Source: Methylibium sp. Root1272 | Lineage (GTDB): Bacteria > Pseudomonadota > Gammaproteobacteria > Burkholderiales > Burkholderiaceae_C | DNA: 64,000 bases | Reading direction: 5' to 3' | Assembly (NCBI RefSeq): GCF_001425905.1 | Contig: NZ_LMDY01000013.1 | Location: forward strand, 502,177 to 566,176 | Shown here: positions 53,759 through 64,000 of the stretch, piece by piece | Numbering within the stretch: the first letter of the stretch is position 1 | Layout: each line of letters opens with the position of its first letter | The notes under the pieces: generated by a model | Seen by the model: only the letters and a program-made list of their open reading frames with translations | The model's database searches: none | What the model was told of the DNA's origin: nothing | Position numbers and translations under genes: made by a program

Positions 53759-55822
53759 TTGAGTCCGCACGAGCCGCCCTTCCGTCCTGTCCACGCTTGC
53801 GGGCTGCACCGAGCCCTGTTCGGCCCCGAGCCGGCGTCGGGCCAGGCCGAGCCGGGCCGTGCCGCGGCGGCGTCGGGCATCGAGCAGGCCTGCTTCGACC
53901 GCTCGGTGCGCGTGCAGGACGACCTGTTCCGCCATGTCAATGGCGCCTGGCTGAAGCACACGGCCATTCCGGCCGACCGCGCGTCCACTGGCGCCTTCAT
54001 GCAGATCCACGATCGCATCCAGGATCAGCTGCTGGCGCTGATCGACGAGGCTGCCGTCGATAGCCAGGACGGCGAAGCGCGGCAGATCGGCGACCTGTAT
54101 GCCAGCTTCATGGACGAGGCGGCGATCGAGGCGCGCGGCCTCGCGCCGTTGCAGGCCGAGCTGGCGGCGGTCGCCGCGATCGCCGATCGCGCCCAGTTCG
54201 GCGCGTGGCTCGCCGAGGCCGTCGGCGCAGGCTTGGGCACGCCGCTGGCGCTGCACATCGGGCAGGACGACCGCGATTCGACGCGCTACGTGCCCTTCCT
54301 GTTGCAAGGCGGCCTGGGCTTGCCCGATCGCGACTACTACCTGCTGGATGACGATGCGCGCTTCGGCGAGGTGCGCGCGCAGTACCGGGCGCACATGGCC
54401 GCGATGCTGGTGCTGGCCGGCGAGCCCGCGGCTGCCGCCGAGGCGGCGGCGCAGGCCGTGCTGGCGCTCGAGACCGAGCTCGCCCGAGCGCAGTGGTCGC
54501 GCGTCGAGAACCGCGACCCGGTGAAGACCTACAACCGCTGCGACTTCGCCGCGCTGCGCGCGCTGGCGCCGGCGATCGACTGGGACGGCTTCGCCGCACG
54601 CACCGGCCTGGCCGGTCGCGCCGAATGGCTGGTGGTCGGCCAGCCGAGCTACCTGGGCGCGCTGTCGGCGCAACTCGCCGACGCACCGCTCGCCACCTGG
54701 AAGGCCTACGCGACGCTGCGCGTGCTGTATGCCTACGCGCCCTTCCTGGGCCGGGCGGTCGTCGACACTCGCTTCGCCTTCACCGGCACGGTGTTGCGCG
54801 GCACGCCGGAGAACCTGCCACGCTGGAAGCGCGGCGTTGCGCTGGTCGAGGGCTGCCTCGGCGAGGGCCTGGGCAAGCTCTACGTTGCCCGGCACTTTCC
54901 GCCGGCCCACAAGGCGCGCATGGAGGCGCTGGTGGCGCAGCTGCTCACGGCCTACCGCCAGAGCCTCGACACGCTGGACTGGATGGGGCCCGCCACGCGC
55001 GAGCAGGCCCGGGCCAAGCTGACCCGGCTCGTGACCAAGATCGGCTACCCGGTACGCTGGCGCGACTACCGCGCGCTGGAGATCCGCCGCGACGACCTGA
55101 TCGGCAACGTGCGGCGCGTGCGCGCGTTCGAGCACGCGCGCCAGCTCGCCCGGCTGGGCCAGCCGATCGACCGCGACGAGTGGGGCATGACGCCGCAGAC
55201 CGTCAACGCCTACTACAACCCGTCGATGAACGAGATCGTGTTCCCGGCATCCATCCTGCAGCCGCCGTTCTTCGACGCGGACGCCGACGACGCGGTGAAC
55301 TACGGTGCGATCGGCGCGGTCATCGGCCACGAGATCAGCCACGGCTTCGACGACATGGGCAGCCAGTACGACGCCGAAGGCAACCTGCGCGACTGGTGGA
55401 CCGCCGAGGATCGCGCCCGCTTCGCTGCCAAGACCGGCGTGCTGGTGGCGCAGTACGGCGCCTACGAACCGCTGCCGGGCTATCCGATCGACGGCGCGCT
55501 GTCGCTGGGCGAGAACATCGCCGACAACTCCGGACTGGCCATCGCCTTCCAGGCCTACCAGCGCTCGCTCAGTGGCCGGCCGGCGCCGGTCATCGACGGG
55601 CTGGGGGGCGCGCAGCGCTTCTTCTACGGCTTCGCGCAGGTGTGGCGCGGCAAGCAGCGCAAGGCGGCGTTGATCGAGCAGATCAAGGCCGGCCCGCATG
55701 CCCCCGGCGAGTTCCGCGCCAACGGCACGGTGCGCAACCATCCCGGCTTCTACGCCACCTTCGGCGTGCAGCCGGGCGACGCGCTCTACCTGCCCGAGGC
55801 GGAACGCGTGTCGATCTGGTGA
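53759..55822 (+). CDS. M13 family zinc metallopeptidase (neprilysin/PepO-like)
   Basis: 687 residues from a TTG start; TGGAG lies just upstream, and a stop codon seven codons upstream rules out a longer start. The M13 N-domain (DDLFRHVNGAWLKHTAIPADR to NEIVFPASILQPPFF) and the peptidase domain are complete. HEISH (524-528) and ENIAD (585-589, third zinc ligand Glu585) form the active site, with NAYYNPSMNEIVFPA preceding it. It cleaves small peptides. Unusually, no hydrophobic signal or anchor can be seen in the first 60 residues, so it may act in the cytoplasm like PepO. Confidence 0.93.
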   Translation: MSPHEPPFRPVHACGLHRALFGPEPASGQAEPGRAAAASGIEQACFDRSVRVQDDLFRHVNGAWLKHTAIPADRASTGAFMQIHDRIQDQLLALIDEAAVDSQDGEARQIGDLYASFMDEAAIEARGLAPLQAELAAVAAIADRAQFGAWLAEAVGAGLGTPLALHIGQDDRDSTRYVPFLLQGGLGLPDRDYYLLDDDARFGEVRAQYRAHMAAMLVLAGEPAAAAEAAAQAVLALETELARAQWSRVENRDPVKTYNRCDFAALRALAPAIDWDGFAARTGLAGRAEWLVVGQPSYLGALSAQLADAPLATWKAYATLRVLYAYAPFLGRAVVDTRFAFTGTVLRGTPENLPRWKRGVALVEGCLGEGLGKLYVARHFPPAHKARMEALVAQLLTAYRQSLDTLDWMGPATREQARAKLTRLVTKIGYPVRWRDYRALEIRRDDLIGNVRRVRAFEHARQLARLGQPIDRDEWGMTPQTVNAYYNPSMNEIVFPASILQPPFFDADADDAVNYGAIGAVIGHEISHGFDDMGSQYDAEGNLRDWWTAEDRARFAAKTGVLVAQYGAYEPLPGYPIDGALSLGENIADNSGLAIAFQAYQRSLSGRPAPVIDGLGGAQRFFYGFAQVWRGKQRKAALIEQIKAGPHAPGEFRANGTVRNHPGFYATFGVQPGDALYLPEAERVSIW

Positions 55823-55910
55823 GGTGGCGAGGCGTGCCGCCAAGCCGACGGCTTTCCAGCTTTCTAGAATGCAGGCCGCGCCTTGCCCTGGCCCGTCCGC
55901 CCGACGACGC

Positions 55911-57173
55911 ATGCCCCCTGCTCCGCTGAACCGCCCGCTCGCCGACCTGCCTGCCGCCTGTGAGGTGCTGGTGGTCGGTGCCGGCCCGGCCGGCAGCGCG
56001 GCGGCCCGCACGCTGGCGCGCGCCGGTGTCGACGTGGTGCTGATCGACCAGCAGGCCTTTCCGCGCGACAAGGTCTGCGGTGATGGCCTGATTCCCGACG
56101 CGCACCGTGCGATGGCCAAGCTGGGCGTGCTCGACGAGGTGATGGCGCTCGCGCAGCCGGTGAAACACCTGCGCTGCATCGCGCCGCGCGGCGGCCACAT
56201 CGACGTGCCGGGCACACTGGCCGTGCTGCCACGCCGCCAGCTCGACCTGGTGCTGTGCCGCGCCGCGGCCGAGGCCGGCGCGCGCATGCATGCGCCGCTG
56301 CGCTTCATCGAGCCGATCGACGAAGCAGGTTGTGTTGTCGGCGCTCGCCTGCAGGCCCAGGACGACGGCCGTGAGCCGCGTGAGATCCGTGCCCGCTGGG
56401 TGCTGCTGGCCAGCGGGGCGGCGCCGCAGGCCGGCCTCGCGGCCGGTGTGTGCGAGCGCCGCACGCCCAGCGCCGTGGCGCTGCGCGGCTACGTGAAGAA
56501 CGATGCGATGGTCGGTCGCATCACCGAGCTCGAGGTGGCGTGGCACCGCCGGCTCAAGCCCGGCTACGGCTGGATCTTTCCCTGCCGCGACGGCGTGTTC
56601 AACATCGGGGTCGGCGTCGCACAGAGCCGTCACCGCGACGCCCGAGGTCACCATCGCATGCCGGACGTGAACCTGCGCGAGGTCTTCGCAGCGTTCACCG
56701 AGGTGCACGCGCCGGCGCGTGCGCTGATGGACGGCGGCACGCTGCTCGGTGAGCTGAAGGGGGCGCCGTTGCGTTGTTCGCTGGAGGGCGCACGCTACTC
56801 GCGTCCGGGACTGCTGGTGGCCGGCGAGGCGGCCGGCAGCACCTATGCCCTCACCGGAGAAGGCATCGGCAAGGCGCTCGAGACCGGCGTTCTGGCGGCC
56901 GAGGCGGTGATCGAGGGCCGGCGCCTGTCGCTCGCCGACGACGCCGTGCGCGCCCGCTACGAGGCCGACCTCGTGGCGTTGAGGCCGCGCTTCGCGATCT
57001 ACGAGAAGGCCAACAGCGTCAACGAGCGCCCCTGGCTCGTCGATCTGCTGGTGTGGAGCGCCCGGCGCAGCCCGCGCCGCCTGCAGCGCATGAGCGGCGT
57101 GCTCGAGGAAACACACACGCCGGCCAACCTGGTGACGGCGCGCAGTTTCCTGCGGATGGTGTTCGAGCGCTGA
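55911..57173 (+). CDS. Geranylgeranyl-reductase family FAD-dependent oxidoreductase
   Basis: About 420 residues (an ATG at 55869 would add 14). The FAD loop CEVLVVGAGPAGSAAARTLARAG is followed by the family signature QQAFPRDKVCGDGLIP. YGWIFPCRDGVFNIGVGVA and LLVAGEAAGSTYALTGEGIGKALETG close the FAD site. Members reduce prenyl double bonds or hydroxylate or oxidise small molecules, and many are electron-transfer flavoproteins of unknown substrate. No chlorophyll or carotenoid genes are nearby, so the reductase activity implied by the family name is not supported by context. Confidence 0.86.
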   Translation: MPPAPLNRPLADLPAACEVLVVGAGPAGSAAARTLARAGVDVVLIDQQAFPRDKVCGDGLIPDAHRAMAKLGVLDEVMALAQPVKHLRCIAPRGGHIDVPGTLAVLPRRQLDLVLCRAAAEAGARMHAPLRFIEPIDEAGCVVGARLQAQDDGREPREIRARWVLLASGAAPQAGLAAGVCERRTPSAVALRGYVKNDAMVGRITELEVAWHRRLKPGYGWIFPCRDGVFNIGVGVAQSRHRDARGHHRMPDVNLREVFAAFTEVHAPARALMDGGTLLGELKGAPLRCSLEGARYSRPGLLVAGEAAGSTYALTGEGIGKALETGVLAAEAVIEGRRLSLADDAVRARYEADLVALRPRFAIYEKANSVNERPWLVDLLVWSARRSPRRLQRMSGVLEETHTPANLVTARSFLRMVFER

Positions 57174-57303
57174 GCGCCGCGCCGACACCGGCCTGGTGGC
57201 GTAAAGGCTTCGCATTCGCCCTGACTCCCGTCCCGGGGCTTGCTCGCGCGAGCGCCCTGGGCCAAGATGGCCCGCACGGAGTCTTGGTTGTGGAGAAGGG
57301 GCC

Positions 57304-59631
57304 ATGGCAAGAAGTACTGCTGACGCCCGTTACGTGCTGTCGCCCGGCCTGGCGGACGCGCCCGTGCTCGACCGGCTGTGCTCGCAGTTCGTGCTGACGC
57401 TGGCGTTGCGGCACCTCGGGCGCTTCAACCTGCGGCGCGACTGGAGCGCGCTGCTGTCCCTGACCGGCCGTCACCTGGTGTGGCCGCCCAGCGTGCTGCG
57501 GCGGCTGCGCGATTACCTCGGTCAGCGCGTCAAGGCGCACGAGGCCTGGCAGGGCCATGCGGCGCTGAGCGACCTCGCCTTCATCGCCCGCCACGGCGCG
57601 TGGCGCGGGCCCTACGAGGAAGGCACGCTGTTCTTCTACATCGACGAGTACGTCAAGGACGCGCCCAAGGACCTGCTGGCGGTGCTGGGTGCCACCGCCG
57701 AGTGGCTGCAGCGCAGCGTCAAGAAGGAATCGACGCTGGTGCAGAAGAACATCGATGCGCTGGCCGGCCTGCTGCAGCTCAACCCGGCCGAGCGTGCGCT
57801 GCTGCTGTACGGCACGCTGGCGCGCTACCAGCGCGACCTGCGCGGGCTGCTGGTCGAGTTCAAGGTGTCGAGCGCGCAGGAGGCCTATGCGGCGATCGCG
57901 CAGGTGGCCGAGGTCGACGAGCGCGAGCTGGCCGAGGCCTTGCGCACCGGCTCGCGGCTCGAGCGCATCGGTATGGTCGAGAACCTGATCTCCGAGCACA
58001 ACATCACCGACCTGGCCGACCTGATGAAGGTCAGCGAGCAGCTGCCGCCGGTGCTGATGCGCGAGTACCAGGGCCCGAGCGACCTGATGGCGGTGTTCAC
58101 CAAGCCGGCCACGCCGACCGAGCTCGCGCTGTCCGACTTCGAGTTCGTCGCGGCCGACGCGCAGATGCTGGTGGCGCTGCTGCGGAACGCGGTCGCGCGC
58201 CATGAGCCCGGCGTCAACGTGCTGCTCTATGGTCCGCCCGGCACCGGCAAGACCGAACTCGCCAAGGTGGCGGCGCAGGCCGCCGCGCTGGAGCTGTACG
58301 AGGTGGAGTCGGCCGACCGCGACGGCAACTCGCTGTCGGGCCGCGACCGCTACCGCTCGCTGCAGATGAGCCAGGTGTTCCTGAAGGGCAGCCCGAACGT
58401 CGCGCTGCTGTTCGATGAGGTGGAAGACGTGTTCCCGCCGCTGTCGAACGACGCCGCGCAGTTGATGGCGCGGCTGGAGCAGAGCGACAGCGGCACCTCG
58501 AGCTCGGTGGGCGGCAAGGCCTGGGTCAATCAGATCCTCGAGACCAACCCGGTGCCGGTGGTGTGGGTCACCAACCGCATCGAGCAGATCGACCCGGCGT
58601 TCCGCCGTCGCTTCCAGTACCACCTGGAGCTGAACTCGCCGCCGCCGGGCGCGCGAGAAGCGATCGTGCAGCGCGCGCTCGAGGGCGTGCAGGCCGCGCC
58701 GGAGTTCGTGGCCAGGCTCGCCGGCCGTGCCGGGCTGACGCCGGCGCAGATCCGCACCGCGGTGCGTTTCGCGCGGCTGGCCGGCGGGGACGCGGCCGAC
58801 GTGACCGACGCGGGCGAGCCGGTGCCGGCGCAGGTGCTGATCGAGCGCCAGCTCGGCAATGCCGACAAGGCGCTGGGCCTGCGCGGGCGCGACACCGCGG
58901 CGCGGCCGGCGGTCACGCGCTACGACCTGGGGCTCCTCAACGTCGACACGCGCTTCGAGCTGCCGCGCATCGTCGAGGCGCTCCAGCGCCGCGGCTGCGG
59001 CACGCTGTGCCTCTACGGCCCGCCGGGCACCGGCAAGACGGCCCTGGCCGAGCACATCGCCCATGCGCTGCAGCGGCCGCTGGTCGCGAAGCGCGCCTCC
59101 GACCTGGTGAGCAAGTACGTCGGCGAGACCGAACAGAACCTCGCGCGCATGTTCGACGAGGCGCAGCGCGAGGGCGCGGTGCTGCTGCTCGACGAGGCCG
59201 ACAGCTACCTGCGCAGCCGCCAGCGTGCCGAGCGCAACTACGAGGTGACCGAGGTCAACGAGATGCTGCAGGGCATGGAGCGCTTCGGCGGCGTGTTCGT
59301 CTGCACCACCAACCTGTTCGAGGAACTCGACGAGGCGGCGCTGCGGCGCTTCTCGTTCAAGATCCGCTTCAAGCCGCTGGAGGCGCCGCAACGCGAGCGC
59401 ATGTTCGTCGCCGAGGCGCTGGGCGGCGACGCCGCCGCGCTGACCGCGGAGCATCGGAGCCGGCTGGCGGCGCTGGACGTGCTGACGCCGGGCGACTTCG
59501 CGGCGGTGCAGCGGCAGGTCGAGTTGCTGGGCGACGTGTTCGAGCCCGACGGCTTCCTCTCGCAGCTCGAGGCCGAGCACCGCGTGAAGCCCGGCGTGCG
59601 CGAGCGGCGCGGCATCGGCTTCGTGCAGTAG
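57304..59631 (+). CDS. Double AAA+ ATPase (two AAA modules in tandem)
   Basis: 775 residues. An N-terminal helical region of about 280 residues, with no recognised fold, precedes AAA module 1 (Walker [12 protein letters not shown] at 310, Walker [28 protein letters not shown]). Module 2 has Walker [12 protein letters not shown] at 572, Walker [11 protein letters not shown] and [20 protein letters not shown]. The order resembles Cdc48-type D1/D2, but without the Cdc48 N-domain. Both modules keep their lysine and DE pairs, so both may hydrolyse ATP. It may be an unfoldase or complex-remodelling factor. No partner gene adjoins it. Confidence 0.85.
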   Translation: MARSTADARYVLSPGLADAPVLDRLCSQFVLTLALRHLGRFNLRRDWSALLSLTGRHLVWPPSVLRRLRDYLGQRVKAHEAWQGHAALSDLAFIARHGAWRGPYEEGTLFFYIDEYVKDAPKDLLAVLGATAEWLQRSVKKESTLVQKNIDALAGLLQLNPAERALLLYGTLARYQRDLRGLLVEFKVSSAQEAYAAIAQVAEVDERELAEALRTGSRLERIGMVENLISEHNITDLADLMKVSEQLPPVLMREYQGPSDLMAVFTKPATPTELALSDFEFVAADAQMLVALLRNAVARHEPGVNVLLYGPPGTGKTELAKVAAQAAALELYEVESADRDGNSLSGRDRYRSLQMSQVFLKGSPNVALLFDEVEDVFPPLSNDAAQLMARLEQSDSGTSSSVGGKAWVNQILETNPVPVVWVTNRIEQIDPAFRRRFQYHLELNSPPPGAREAIVQRALEGVQAAPEFVARLAGRAGLTPAQIRTAVRFARLAGGDAADVTDAGEPVPAQVLIERQLGNADKALGLRGRDTAARPAVTRYDLGLLNVDTRFELPRIVEALQRRGCGTLCLYGPPGTGKTALAEHIAHALQRPLVAKRASDLVSKYVGETEQNLARMFDEAQREGAVLLLDEADSYLRSRQRAERNYEVTEVNEMLQGMERFGGVFVCTTNLFEELDEAALRRFSFKIRFKPLEAPQRERMFVAEALGGDAAALTAEHRSRLAALDVLTPGDFAAVQRQVELLGDVFEPDGFLSQLEAEHRVKPGVRERRGIGFVQ

Positions 59632-59662
59632 GGGCATCGGGCCGCCTTCCTACAATCGGGGC

Positions 59663-60736
59663 ATGAGTGCCCTGCCCTACACCCGTGCCGCCCAGTTGCC
59701 CGAGCTGCTGAAGCAGCGCATCCTGATCCTCGACGGTGCGATGGGCACGATGATCCAGCGCTACAAGCTCGGCGAGGCCGACTACCGCGGCGTGCGCTTC
59801 AAGGACCACGGCAAGGACCTGAAGGGCAACAACGAGCTGCTGCAGTTCACGCGGCCCGACGTCATCGCCGAGATCCACGAGGGCTACCTCGCGGCCGGCG
59901 CCGACCTGATCGAGACCAACACCTTCGGCGCGACCACGATCGCCCAGGAGGACTACGGCCTGGCGCCGCTGGCGCGCGAGATGAACGTGGTGGCGGCCCG
60001 GCTCGCGCGCGCCGCTTGCGACAAGTTCAGCACGCCGGACAAGCCGCGCTTCGTGGCCGGCGCCTTCGGCCCGACGCCGCGCACTGCGAGCATCAGCCCC
60101 GACGTCAACGACCCGGCGGCGCGCAACGTCAGCTTCGACGAACTGCGGGCCGCTTATTACGAGCAGGGCGAGGGTCTGCTCGAGGGCGGGGCCGATCTCT
60201 TCCTGGTCGAGACCATCTTCGACACGCTGAACGCCAAGGCGGCGATCTTCGCGATCGACGAGCTGTTCGAGAACACCGGCGAACGCCTGCCGGTCATCAT
60301 CTCCGGTACCGTCACCGATGCGTCGGGCCGCATCCTCAGCGGCCAGACCGTCAGCGCCTTCTGGCATTCGGTGCGGCACGCGCATCCGGTGGCCGTGGGG
60401 CTGAACTGCGCGCTCGGCGCGACGCTGATGCGGCCCTACATCGAGGAGCTGTGCAAGGCCGCGCCCGACACCTTCATTTCCTGCTACCCGAACGCCGGCC
60501 TGCCCAATCCGATGAGCGACACCGGCTTCGACGAGACGCCGGCGATCACCGGCGGGCTGGTCGAGGAGTTCGCGCGCGCCGGCTTCCTGAACATCGCCGG
60601 CGGCTGCTGCGGCACCACGCCGGACCACATCGCCGAGATCGCCCGGCGCGTCAGCGCCTACCGGCCGCGCGTGCGGCAGGAGCGCTGGATCAGCCAGTTG
60701 AGCGAAGAGGCCGACGGCGACCTGCAGACGGCCTGA
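59663..60736 (+). CDS. metH: Methionine synthase, homocysteine S-methyltransferase module (split MetH part 1)
   Basis: 357 residues corresponding to the first domain of cobalamin-dependent Met[71 protein letters not shown] (first zinc Cys) and [11 protein letters not shown] (zinc Cys pair). The enzyme passes the methyl group from methylcobalamin to homocysteine. The rest of MetH is encoded separately at 61578, as is usual in betaproteobacteria. An unrelated minus-strand lipoprotein gene lies between the parts. The two halves must assemble or exchange cobalamin after translation. Confidence 0.95.
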   Translation: MSALPYTRAAQLPELLKQRILILDGAMGTMIQRYKLGEADYRGVRFKDHGKDLKGNNELLQFTRPDVIAEIHEGYLAAGADLIETNTFGATTIAQEDYGLAPLAREMNVVAARLARAACDKFSTPDKPRFVAGAFGPTPRTASISPDVNDPAARNVSFDELRAAYYEQGEGLLEGGADLFLVETIFDTLNAKAAIFAIDELFENTGERLPVIISGTVTDASGRILSGQTVSAFWHSVRHAHPVAVGLNCALGATLMRPYIEELCKAAPDTFISCYPNAGLPNPMSDTGFDETPAITGGLVEEFARAGFLNIAGGCCGTTPDHIAEIARRVSAYRPRVRQERWISQLSEEADGDLQTA

Positions 60737-60775
60737 AGACGCGCGGCCGCCGGGCCGTCGTGCTCATCCGCCGCG

Positions 60776-61306
60776 TCACTTGCTGGCCGGCCGGTCGCTG
60801 ACCAGCAGTTCCAGTCCGGCGCCTTCTGCCCGGCCCAGGCCGACGATGCGCGAGATCGGCACGCCGCGGCCCACGAGGTAGTCGCGCACGCTGGCGGCGC
60901 GGTCCTGGACGATCCTGCCCGAGGCTTTGTCGTCGGCTGGGGCGCCGACCAGCAGCTCGGTGGTCGCCGCATGCGGCTTGAAGCCGGTGGCGAACTGGTC
61001 GAGCACCGCGGCCAGCGCCGGCTTGACGGCGGTGCGCTGGGGATCGAACGCATGCTTGGTCGGCACCTCGACGCGCAGGCGGTGGTCACCGGTGCTGTCG
61101 ACGACGACCGGCGTGCCCTTGAGCGCCTCCCTGAGGCGCACGCGCTGGGCCTCCAGCGCCGGCGACAGGCCGGAGCCGAACAGGCCACCGAAGCTCGGGC
61201 CCGTGCCGGTGGACGGTCCGGGTGCGCCCGAACGGCTGGCACAGCCAGTCAGAACCAGAGCCAGGCAAAGCAGCCCGGCTGCAGACGTAGGGGAGAAACG
61301 TGTCAT
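60776..61306 (-). CDS. OmpA-family outer-membrane lipoprotein
   Basis: 176 residues from the ATG at 61306; the frame is open further upstream through the riboswitch region but without support. The lipobox LALVLTGCASRSG (Cys near residue 22) marks a lipoprotein. The C-terminal half is OmpA-like (TAVKPALAAVLDQFATGF, RIVQDRAASVRDYLVGRGVPISRI). The classic peptidoglycan-binding NxxLSxxRA pattern is altered, which makes binding uncertain. It sits between the two parts of metH on the opposite strand, and its promoter would face away from the riboswitch. Confidence 0.8.
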   Translation of the reverse strand: MTRFSPTSAAGLLCLALVLTGCASRSGAPGPSTGTGPSFGGLFGSGLSPALEAQRVRLREALKGTPVVVDSTGDHRLRVEVPTKHAFDPQRTAVKPALAAVLDQFATGFKPHAATTELLVGAPADDKASGRIVQDRAASVRDYLVGRGVPISRIVGLGRAEGAGLELLVSDRPASK

Positions 61307-61399
61307 GTCGAGGATTGCAACCGGGCCCCGCGCGCGGCACAAGGGGGCGGCCGGACCGAGCAGGGGTATTGGGTGAGCCTTTGTAAACGCCGGCGCGCG

Positions 61400-61405
61400 T
61401 AAAAT
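61400..61405 (+). promoter_or_regulatory. Candidate -10 element ahead of the SAH riboswitch
   Basis: TAAAAT lies 9 bases before the conserved riboswitch core in otherwise GC-rich sequence. No clear -35 is seen. The position would start transcription at the riboswitch 5' end. Confidence 0.4.
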
Positions 61406-61410
61406 CGGTG

Positions 61411-61511
61411 CTGCTCGAGGAGCGTTGCGACGGTTGCCCATGGTTCGTGGGGCGATCGCCAGGCTCGGGCCGGCGGCACTGCGAAGGCCGTCCTGCAACG
61501 GCGCTCACCCC
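61411..61511 (+). ncRNA. S-adenosylhomocysteine (SAH) riboswitch upstream of metH part 2
   Basis: The conserved core is unmistakable: CGAGGAGCGTTGCGACGG at 61417-61433, then GCCAGGCTCGGG (about 61449-61460), and finally GCAACGGCGCTCACC (about 61496-61509). The CGAG and CTCG arms pair to form P1-P2, and GGAGCGTTGC pairs with GCAACGGCGCTC, giving the pseudoknotted SAH aptamer. This class turns gene expression on when SAH accumulates, and it is found ahead of metH and ahcY genes in proteobacteria. The metH start lies 67 bases downstream. A GC-rich hairpin between the two may be the expression platform. Confidence 0.92.
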
Positions 61512-61577
61512 TCCGCCGACCGGCGGGCTGCGGGTGGGCCGCAGCACCGGCACGGCGCGTCTTACGGTGAACCGCCA

Positions 61578-64000
<2,423 letters not shown>

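Noticed and set aside
53567-56464. Minus-strand open frame of 965 codons opposite the M13 peptidase
   Set aside because: No motifs, and it spans several plus-strand genes with conserved active sites.
61411-61511. Leader considered as a cobalamin riboswitch because metH uses B12
   Set aside because: The B12-box is missing, while both halves of the SAH aptamer core are present.

Overview
The window is GC-rich chromosomal DNA, almost completely coding. Its gene content points to a betaproteobacterium of the order Burkholderiales, probably near the Rubrivivax/Methylibium/Leptothrix group. The signs are a Neisseria/Burkholderia-type trimeric porin, a CysB-like regulator beside a cys transport operon, a methionine synthase split into two genes behind an S-adenosylhomocysteine (SAH) riboswitch, and typical dispersed GC-rich palindromic repeats. 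The species is inferred from family resemblance only.

Layout. (1) 1-14013 is a sulfur-acquisition block after the end of a KefB/C-type antiporter. It holds two tandem SsuA binding proteins, SsuD, SsuC and SsuB for alkanesulfonates, a thioredoxin-like protein, a molbindin and a small hydrolase. Two tandem sulfate-binding proteins, CysT, CysW, CysA and the divergent regulator CysB follow. (2) 14133-23971 carries rep helicase, an AEC transporter, a porin, an amino-acid ABC binding protein and permease, priA and hemE. (3) 24008-33700 is the most unusual part: a CreBC-like two-component system, then a lower-GC two-gene cassette (ParA-like ATPase plus RelA/SpoT-fold nucleotide synthetase), then a four-gene operon. 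That operon encodes a VIT/vWA protein with a PEP-CTERM-like tail, an exosortase, an EpsI-like partner and a GT51 peptidoglycan transglycosylase. Three TTCAC repeats with exact 6-base spacing, matching the CreB binding tag, sit just upstream of the operon. (4) 33831-46986 holds a NAD(P)-binding protein, a LemA/TPM operon, a DUF4399 protein, an RNA methyltransferase, rpoN-lptB-lptA (minus strand), dsbA, a SPOR protein, argS, a kinase fused to a cyclic-nucleotide domain, and a PsiF-repeat protein. (5) 47017-64000 holds a LysR/haloacid dehalogenase pair, malate synthase, an NDH-2-like oxidoreductase, an ECF sigma/anti-sigma pair, an M13 peptidase, a geranylgeranyl-reductase-like flavoprotein, a double AAA ATPase, and split metH with an SAH riboswitch.

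How the parts work together. Region 1 would import sulfate and sulfonates, release sulfite from sulfonates, and answer to CysB. Region 3 reads as a one-substrate surface-anchoring system under a dedicated two-component system, later split by an inserted ParA-RelA/SpoT cassette that may be a toxin, stress or defence module. The split metH couples methyl-cycle status (SAH) to methionine regeneration.

No rRNA, tRNA, CRISPR array, transposase or integrase was recognised. Start codons are my choice from ribosome-binding sites and homology; several are TTG or GTG.
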